A stretch of 64,000 nt of DNA from Galerina marginata (taxonomy: Eukaryota > Basidiomycota > Agaricomycetes > Agaricales > Galerinaceae). Under the pieces are notes generated by a model, which was given only the letters and a program-made list of their open reading frames with translations, was not told the DNA's origin and did no database searches. The stretch lies in assembly GCA_023014335.1 (NCBI GenBank), contig JAECYW010000011.1, positions 1,736,001 to 1,800,000 of the forward strand, written 5' to 3'. The position numbers and the translations under genes were made by a program. Shown here one piece after another: positions 57,743 to 64,000 of the stretch. Position 1 is the first letter of the stretch; the number at the start of each line of letters is the position of its first letter.

Positions 57743-60579
57743 CTATAATTTAGCCTGTGGAGTGCCCACAACTTTCTCTATGTCTCTGTATTTGTAGTAA
57801 AGCTGAAGGGCTTCTGGGTTTGCAACCGTTCCACTGGGTTGCAAGTTCGACCCTGAGATAATTTGTTTGACCGCGATTTCTATCTTCTTTCCGTTGACGG
57901 TGTACTGAAGGAATAGTAGGGAGTCAATCGCCGTGACTCTCAAAACGAGCGAAACAGTACTGACAGGGATATCCGGTATTTCAAATATGTATGCTGGGAC
58001 GTGGCGGGCACTTAATCCCTTCCGGATCGCGTTCTTGATGTTGTTGACAAGTTCAGGAGTAAACTTGAATCCAGGACGCAGTTTCAAGAAGAGAAGCACG
58101 CGCTCGTCTTTGTCTTGTGGACGACGTTGCCCGACGCACAATGAATCGTCTACGGAGGTCGAGAATTGCTCCATGACCGTGTAGATTTCTCCTGATCCGA
58201 AACGGACACCGCTTGGATTAAGAACGCCGTCACTACAAAGTAAGCCATGATAAAGATTAAGGGATAGTGAGCGGCGTGAGAGGATCGGGAAAAGGGGTTT
58301 TACCTGCGGCCAAGAATCATCATTCCCTTAGTAGCGGGGTTGACAACTATGAAGTCGCCTTGCCTCCAGATCCCTGGTGAAATGTTATTACCGACGCCTG
58401 TAAGAATCACACATAACGAACCTGGATATGTGCTGAAGTAGGCTTCTCTGAGCTTCTGACCAGAATCGTCGCCCCAGAATGCAACTGGTAACGATGGATG
58501 CGGCCGAGTGCAGACGAGTTCGCCAGGTTGGCCAGTATGCTCGATGTTGTTGCCAGAGGGATCAAACACTTCGACCTTCATTCCAAGGTCCTTCACTTGA
58601 ATTTCTAAAAAGGCAATTTAAACAACGATTGAATAAACATCAATTAAGGTTGGCACGACCTCCGGAATAAACGGGCAGAGTAGAAACACCAGTCACAACT
58701 AGTCGCGGTTCAAGAGAGGTGGGTCAGTAACATTCTGAGGTCATGGTCAATATGTAAATTTTACGTACAGCCTGAGCAAATATCTGTCCCGCCACTAGTT
58801 GAAATGAGATGGATGTGCTTTCCGAAAGCTTCACTCGTCCACTCGAACATAGGCGGAGTGAATATGGCACCAGTGACACCCATTGCCCGCAGCGATTCAA
58901 ATGAACCAATCTCCACTGCCATGTGTCATCAAAACATGAGCAAAGGATAGCTGAATGTAGGCCTACGGGGTTTAATTCCTCGCCCTTGCACTTCGGCCAG
59001 GAATCTTGGGCTCGTGCCCATGAGTGTAACACTGGCAAACAGGTGAAATTCTGAGCGAAATCGAGAGGAAAACTGACCTTTGATCACTTATCAGTTTGAG
59101 ATAGGTCTTAACATCTGGGTGGAAGGGTGAGCCATCGTATAAGATGAGGCGGGCACCACAGGAAAGGCCTGTCAGCATGAAGGTCCACATCATCCAACCA
59201 GTCTACGAGTCCAAAGGAGACAACGGGCATGAGTCAGGAACCACTTTGGGAGAAGAACCAAAGCGCAAACCGTGGTGTACTGAAAGTATGTATCATCTGA
59301 GGAGAGGTTGTAGCCCATCCTGAGATTTTTCTTCGTGTTGACCAAGACGCCCTGTTATAGTTTTGTTGATTAAATAGCCGAAACAAGGCCATGGGGGGAA
59401 GCCTTACGCCGGCCGAGTGTACGATGCACTTGGGTTTACCAGAGGTGCCAGAGCTGTACAAGATGTACAGGGGCTGACTAGCAGGTAATTGCTCGAACGT
59501 AAGTTCCCGATTGTCGCCGGTCTTCAAAAAGTCAGACAAAGTTAGGCTGCATCCAGGTAAAATCAGGCTCGAGAAACCCTTGCATTCATGAGTAGCAATT
59601 ACCTCTTGGACATATCTGGGATGAACAGTTCCTTTCCTGATATACGACTTGGTAGAAGGACCGCTCGTTCTAAACCGCTGGTGGAAAGGTCCTGGACAAC
59701 CTCCGCAATTTTAGGAAGAAGATCGACGACTTTGCCAGCATATAACACTTCAGTTTCGGCGAACACGAACTTGGGTTGTATTTGCCGGTATCTGTCCAAA
59801 ACACCCTAGTCCATACATTAGCCTTACGCCTTTAGTCAATTTGATGAGTTAAACCTACCTGAGTTCCCATGTCGGTAGCAGTGCTAGAAAATATACCTCC
59901 GATGCTTGCTGTTGCGAGGGCTACGACGACTGCATTGGCAGTGTTGGTCACGATAGCTTGAACCAAGTGTTATATGAAAGGTTATTTGTCTAGAGAAAAC
60001 AACATCTCTTACCTGCGACTCGGTCTCCGATCTGTAGGCCGTTGACTCGGAGGGCAGCAGCTAATGCGCGTACACGCGAATTTAATTCCCTGAACGAAAT
60101 GTGGGTGACAACCCCCGATTCTCCGGTTTCAGTCAGAGCTATCGCGTCGTCTTTTCGGTGAAGCAGGTTTTCAGCGTAGTTTAATTTTGCTCCAGGGAAC
60201 CAAGTTGGGATTTCGGGATATTTTCCAGGCTCCAAGATGCGGTCCTGCAAGCCTTGTATCAGTCATAGGTATCAACCACAGAACGTTACCTATGTGATGC
60301 TAACCATATGTGGAGGGACCGAAGAAATGATACAAAGATAGTCCCACAGATCCAACCAAAAGGTGTAATCCTCTACAGAGTATTTATGGAGGTCATGGTA
60401 GTTTTCTGCATGCAGATAGGCCGAAGATGAGATGCAAACTAGTTAACTTCGACAATTGACCACGCACTTAGTTGTAGTCCGTGTTTTCGGTTAATCTCTC
60501 TTCGCAGGACGTCTGAAGCAGCAAGTCTTGGCTGGATAGGTTCCCAGAGTAGCCTGGAGTGCGCAAAATAGGGATCCAT
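57743..60579 (-). CDS. Acetoacetyl-CoA synthetase (acetoacetate-CoA ligase)
   Basis: Fifteen exons (60579-60468, 60405-60305, 60244-60013, 59956-59859, 59805-59603, 59546-59408, 59351-59271, 59202-59078, 59031-58967, 58915-58769, 58698-58660, 58604-58422, 58373-58304, 58232-57965, 57904-57743) give 674 aa, the usual length, with no break. ANL-superfamily motifs: [14 protein letters not shown] (adenylate loop, about 275-289), [40 protein letters not shown] and, near the end, [20 protein letters not shown] with the Lys that activates the acid. [15 protein letters not shown] is typical of the acetoacetyl/acetyl-CoA ligase group, and the YTTTGWMMW and TPPMFEW blocks favour acetoacetate over acetate. 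It activates acetoacetate in the cytosol for sterol or fatty-acid synthesis or leucine/ketone use. The missing peroxisomal-type C terminus (PQAKL) fits cytosol. Confidence 0.92.
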
Positions 60580-61740
60580 TCGAAAGGGATGGCGGCAGTT
60601 GGGCGGCAGAATGGTAAAGAACAGAAGTCGCTTTGACCCCTATGCGAAATCCTGAGAACTCGGAAAGTCGGAGCAAAGAAGCCGGAGCGCTCTTTCGCAG
60701 ACGGAACTTGCCTCTATCCCCCCACAAAGTGACTCTGTGCTGGCTTAAACATTAACGTTCTAAGCATAGCGTGGTTCAAAGTTGGATATGTAAAACCAGT
60801 CGGTCTTCGTCGCATTAGAGGGCGTCCGCCTGTGTCACCATGTCACACAACACTGATACTTACCACAACCTCGGAAGTTGGAATACCGGTCTTTCTTCCG
60901 TTGTCGAAATTTCGATGGAACGACTTGACGCACCTGTCTGCTACTTTTGAAGCCATGCGTTCGCCCGTGAACAAGCCCAGGCCGAAAGAGCGTAGCAGTG
61001 GTACCGCATAGCCAACTGAAAGAGCCTCGCGGCTTTACTCTTACGAGGACCGCGACTCCGTTGCGCGTTTCTGTATCCGAATTTCACTTCCCTGCCCTCT
61101 AAATGACATTGACGGAATAATCAGTTTTCATGACGAAGATTTATGTACGATCAGTGGGGAAGGTCAGCACTTTTCAGATCTGATAGTGCTCTACTCAAAA
61201 ACATGGATAGAAAGTGAGTTCTCTTTTGTTGTCGGGTTTGTCGAGCCTAACTCGAGCTTGTGCCTCCAGCAGTGGCCGCTTCTTAGGTCGACCTGACATT
61301 GTGGCCTGTTTAGTTTGACTGATCAGCCTTCACAAGCTTCACTTCCCATTGTGGCGTAAGGTCCGTTGACTTTGTCCCCTCTGGCGTCAAGTTTCTACTA
61401 ATGACGTTTGCATTACTCTCAGCTCGCAACCGTCTCTGCGCCAACCATCGCACTTATTAGCCCATATGACACTCAACTTGAGAGACGTAGACGCCAAGGA
61501 CGTGATCGGAGTCTCCAAAGTCGACCTCTTCGTCGATGGAGTTCTCACCGGAACGGACACTTGTCCCATACCAACCACACTCTGAAGGCCAGTGTCTCAG
61601 CGTCAATCACCCAAGTCGTTGCGGTCGCTGCTTCGCTTACTTCCAAGGCCGTTGCCTTTGGTCTTCTCTCGAGATTACTTCAGCAATCTCAAACATCAGT
61701 ATGCGCGACACAAGCGTGTCCCGTGTCCCGCTGACCTGAT
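60580..61740. other. Intergenic; possible unjoined 5' exons of the GH43-like gene
   Basis: Holds the AACS promoter. From about 61450 the plus strand has coding-like pieces in shifting frames (MTLNLRDVDAKDVIGVSK, VDGVLTGTDTC and SITQVVAVAASLTSKAVAFG) that might be the N-terminal part of the next gene or a separate broken gene; I could not join them. Confidence 0.4.
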
Positions 61741-62442
61741 GGCACGTACTACCTCTCTGGTACCTGCTCTGACAACAACGCATCGGCCCACCATGAGGGT
61801 ACTTATCAATTTGTGGAAGTCCGGGATCTAAAGACGTGGACGTATGTGGGGTTAGCGTGGAGTTTCGTGCGAGACGGCGCGGCGGACGAACGAGATTTCT
61901 GAAGAACGGCCAGTCGTTCCGGGTGATCTGGGCTCACGAATTCCAATACTTCAACAGCGATTTCTATTTATTTACAGCCTCGCCACCAATAGGTCCAGGC
62001 TGCTTAGAAGTACCGCTGGCAAGCCTGAGGGGACACAATGCGCCTAGTGGCTTCCCCTTTGGTAACATGGATGGCTCGCTCTTCAACTACACAAAAACAG
62101 GGCAAAGGTACCTTTGCTACGAAAGTGGCAATATCGCAGATGAAGGCTGTTTTGTGTTCCATCGTCAATTGCAAGTGCTACCTGTCGGCGGCGAAGTTCA
62201 TGGAACATGGGCGGTACAGCAGTTATGTCGGCATTTCTGACCGCCCCACCAGCCCTTTCTCCCAATGGACGGAGGCTATTTCAAGCGAAGAACACAACAG
62301 CTACTTCCAGGACAGTTACGGGCTTGGTGGGGGACCTTTCTTTGGGAATGATGACCAAGCGCCATGGCGGGAACAACAAATCACCTTCAAGTCTGACGGG
62401 ACATTCGTACCCGCAACGTACCAAACCCCCAAGTCTTGCTGA
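61741..62442 (+). pseudogene. GH43-like glycosidase, frame-disrupted
   Basis: A chain of pieces in changing frames spells a glycoside hydrolase family 43 type beta-propeller: DGTYYLSGTCSDN, EVRDLKTWTYVGLAW, IWAHEFQYFNSDFYLFTA, GNMDGSLFNYTKTGQRYL, then YVGISDRPTSPFSQWTEA, YFQDSYGL and FFGNDDQAPWREQ before a stop. These match the order of GH43 arabinanase/xylosidase blocks, including the blade that carries an acidic residue (NMDGSLF) and the FGND..APWRE signature. One frame change near 61900 needs an added base (or two removed) and one near 62140 needs a removed base. No signal peptide or start was found. It may be a real pseudogene or a secreted enzyme gene damaged by sequencing errors; unlike most breaks in the window, one of these is of opposite sign, which favours decay. 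Confidence 0.5.
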
Positions 62443-62729
62443 TTTGCTGTAAGCTACCTTGCTCACACCTCTGTCGCCTATTGATGGTCTGAGCAGTGCA
62501 CTGTCTATATTTCCTAGCGCTCCTACTTATTATTGGATGTTCTAGGCAAATGAGTGAGATGGTGGTTAAAATTGCTTCCATAATTAAAGAATCGGTTTAC
62601 TTTCAAACACGGCGTAATAATTGGAGTTCCCTAATGCTTGCTGAAGTACCGAGGCATGTTCTAACCTTGCAGACTTGCGCTTGCCAACCCATGGACATTG
62701 AAACGTGAAGACGACAAGACTTATTTGGA

Positions 62730-63080
62730 CGGGATGTTATTGTGCTTGTAGCAAAATACGAATAGTAAAGATTCTGCACTCCCCATGAGGTGAACATACA
62801 GGACATCGACTTTGACTGAGCAGTTCAATATCTGGAAGTTGAATCTGTAGGTGAAGGCAGAGCTCCACAAGTATGAGCGCAACGACGCAGGCCATATATA
62901 GTTTCGATCGGCGATTTGAGAGCTCGGCCATTAGAGTGAGCGCAGGAAGCAGTAATGCGTAATTCATTAATTTTTCCAAGGGCGCATTCGTCTCGAGGCC
63001 AGCATGGAGAGCAGCAGGAGAGGCGGTGACGCTTGAGATGGTTTGCAGTCAGGACCAAGGTGGAAAACCACGTGTCCAAA
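62730..63080 (-). other. Possible small membrane-protein gene, unresolved
   Basis: Minus-strand frames give FHLGPDCKPSQASPPLLLL, then in another frame ETNAPLEKLMNYALLLPALT, and LYMACVVALILVELCLHLQI, which read like two hydrophobic helices with coherent composition. A one-base frame change near 63000 separates them and the end is unclear (possible third frame to about 62726). No family recognised. It is convergent with the GH43-like remnant and divergent from Sey1. Confidence 0.25.
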
Positions 63081-63245
63081 GTTGAGTGCCATATCGGACA
63101 GCGTCAGGTTTGCCGGTCATTGCCAACATTCCTCTATTCTCTCCACCACTCCTTTTGGGGCCACTATCAAGCGCCTTTTGTACCTCTTTCCAGTTCATAA
63201 TAAAACCTTCCACGACATACCCTAATTCACGACAACCACTTTACC

Positions 63246-64000
63246 ATGACGTCGACTGCCCTGCCAAATGGCACCGCTACAACGGGTCCAGCTGCTGCGA
63301 ATGGTCATGCGCTTAATGGTGCTTCCTCGACAGGATAAAAGCACGGAACGTATACAGATAGTGAACGAGGAGAAGAATTTCACGTTAGTAACCTAGTTTA
63401 CTGATGCCACCGCACTCGGAGTGCCCGGCTGACTGGATTGCGTTTACAGACCACACCTGTCCGCCCAGATAGAGAAGTGGGGCCTCCGAGATGCAGGCTT
63501 TGGCTATAACATCGTCTCCTGTCTTTGGCTCTCAGTCGACCGGAAAGAGTGGGTGTTTGCTCACGAAATGTGCTTCTCGTGTTGAACGTTATGCCAAGGT
63601 ACACTGCTGAACAGGCTCTTTGGGACTACATTCGACGTTATGGACGAAACGAGGCGCCAACAAACCACGAAGGGTGGGGCTCCACCTGTTTGGATACCTG
63701 ATTACAATTTTTTGACCCCTGTTCAAAGGTATCTGGATGTGTCGAGGCAAAGACATGAGCGTGATGGTTATGGACGTGGAAGGCACAGACGGCCGTGAAC
63801 GCGGAGAGGACCAGGTAAGTCGTTATATACTTATGAATTCTCCAAATGTTGACTGTTCATCGCCAGGATTTTGAACGCAAATCAGCACTGTTCTCTCTTG
63901 CCTCGTCTGAGATCCTCATTGTCAACCTTTGGGAACACCAAGTCGGTCTGTACCAAGGTGCCAACATGGGTTTGCTCAAGACCGTGTTTGAGGTCAACCT
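63246..64000 (+). CDS. sey1: Sey1/RHD3 dynamin-like ER fusion GTPase, 5' part
   Basis: Partial, cut by the window end. Exons 63246-63383, 63450-63548, 63599-63673, 63729-63814 and 63867 onward. After a short Ala/Asn-rich leader come [16 protein letters not shown], the G1 P-loop [12 protein letters not shown] (split by the 50-nt intron 63549-63598), [20 protein letters not shown] with the G2 Thr, [12 protein letters not shown] (G3) and [20 protein letters not shown]. This is the GTPase domain of Sey1, the fungal atlastin that fuses ER tubules. Two one-base insertions are needed: GG at 63333-63334 in exon 1 and an extra T at about 63520 in exon 2; with them removed all exons are in phase. The membrane hairpin and C terminus lie outside. 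Confidence 0.88.

Noticed and set aside
61195..61297. Short minus ORF starting MSGRPKKRPLL
   Set aside because: Only 34 codons and no continuation that could be spliced; basic start alone is not evidence for a gene.
8448..64000. Programmed +1 ribosomal frameshifting as explanation for the many +1 breaks
   Set aside because: Breaks occur at unrelated sequences in many genes with no common slippery site or stop codon context; insertion errors are simpler.
1..64000. tRNA, rRNA, CRISPR array or intact transposon
   Set aside because: No cloverleaf with a proper T-arm, no rRNA-like blocks, no regular spaced repeats and no transposase or reverse-transcriptase motifs were found by eye.

Overview
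This window is nuclear DNA of a filamentous basidiomycete, most likely an Agaricomycete. Genes are dense, sit on both strands and are cut by many short GT-AG introns (mostly 48-65 nt). The gene content fits: GH18 chitinase, an F-box/leucine-rich protein, a WOPR regulator, UVE1-type UV endonuclease, Rvs161/Hob3, Mdm31/32 and Sey1. No rRNA, tRNA, CRISPR or intact transposon was seen.

Layout. 1-8.1 kb: 3' part of a chitinase, a C2H2 zinc-finger protein and a Ymc1-type mitochondrial carrier. 8.4-14.1 kb: F-box protein, a Vps3844-domain (Voa1-like) ER membrane protein and a short WOPR protein rebuilt from six exons. 14.1-18.8 kb: gene-poor stretch. 18.8-26.1 kb: four genes on the minus strand in the order glutaredoxin-like, O-fucosyltransferase-like, O-fucosyltransferase-like, glutaredoxin-like, all predicted to be membrane-anchored in the secretory pathway. 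26.4-38.7 kb: HAD phosphatase, long coiled-coil/Ser-Pro-rich protein, Bax-inhibitor/LFG protein, CFA-synthase-like methyltransferase, Mdm31/32 and a small basic protein. 40.4-54.9 kb: secreted protein of an unnamed family, a 1.3 kaa coiled-coil protein, Rvs161, UVE1 and a second 1.3 kaa low-complexity protein. 57.7-64 kb: acetoacetyl-CoA synthetase (15 exons), a disrupted GH43-like glycosidase, an uncharacterised membrane ORF and the 5' half of Sey1.

Two features run across the window. First, at least nine genes can be read through only if one base is removed at one or more points, nearly always in a short homopolymer; after removal, every exon phase and total length closes on a whole number of codons. 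At least ten neighbouring genes, including zinc finger, Mdm31, AACS, Rvs161, BI-1 and the methyltransferase, need no correction. Leftover sequencing insertions are the simplest explanation, but decay is possible for some genes. Second, several genes need very small exons (10, 11, 11, 14, 14, 14, 20, 20, 25 and 32 nt), one of which carries the glutaredoxin active site.

Many genes serve membranes: organelle shape (Mdm31, Sey1), endocytosis (Rvs161), lipid and acyl-CoA metabolism (methyltransferase, AACS), secretory glycosylation and redox (O-FucT-like and Grx pairs), and ER stress or pH (BI-1/LFG, Vps3844). Exon structures were worked out by hand from splice consensus and reading phase; names rest on remembered family motifs, not on searches.
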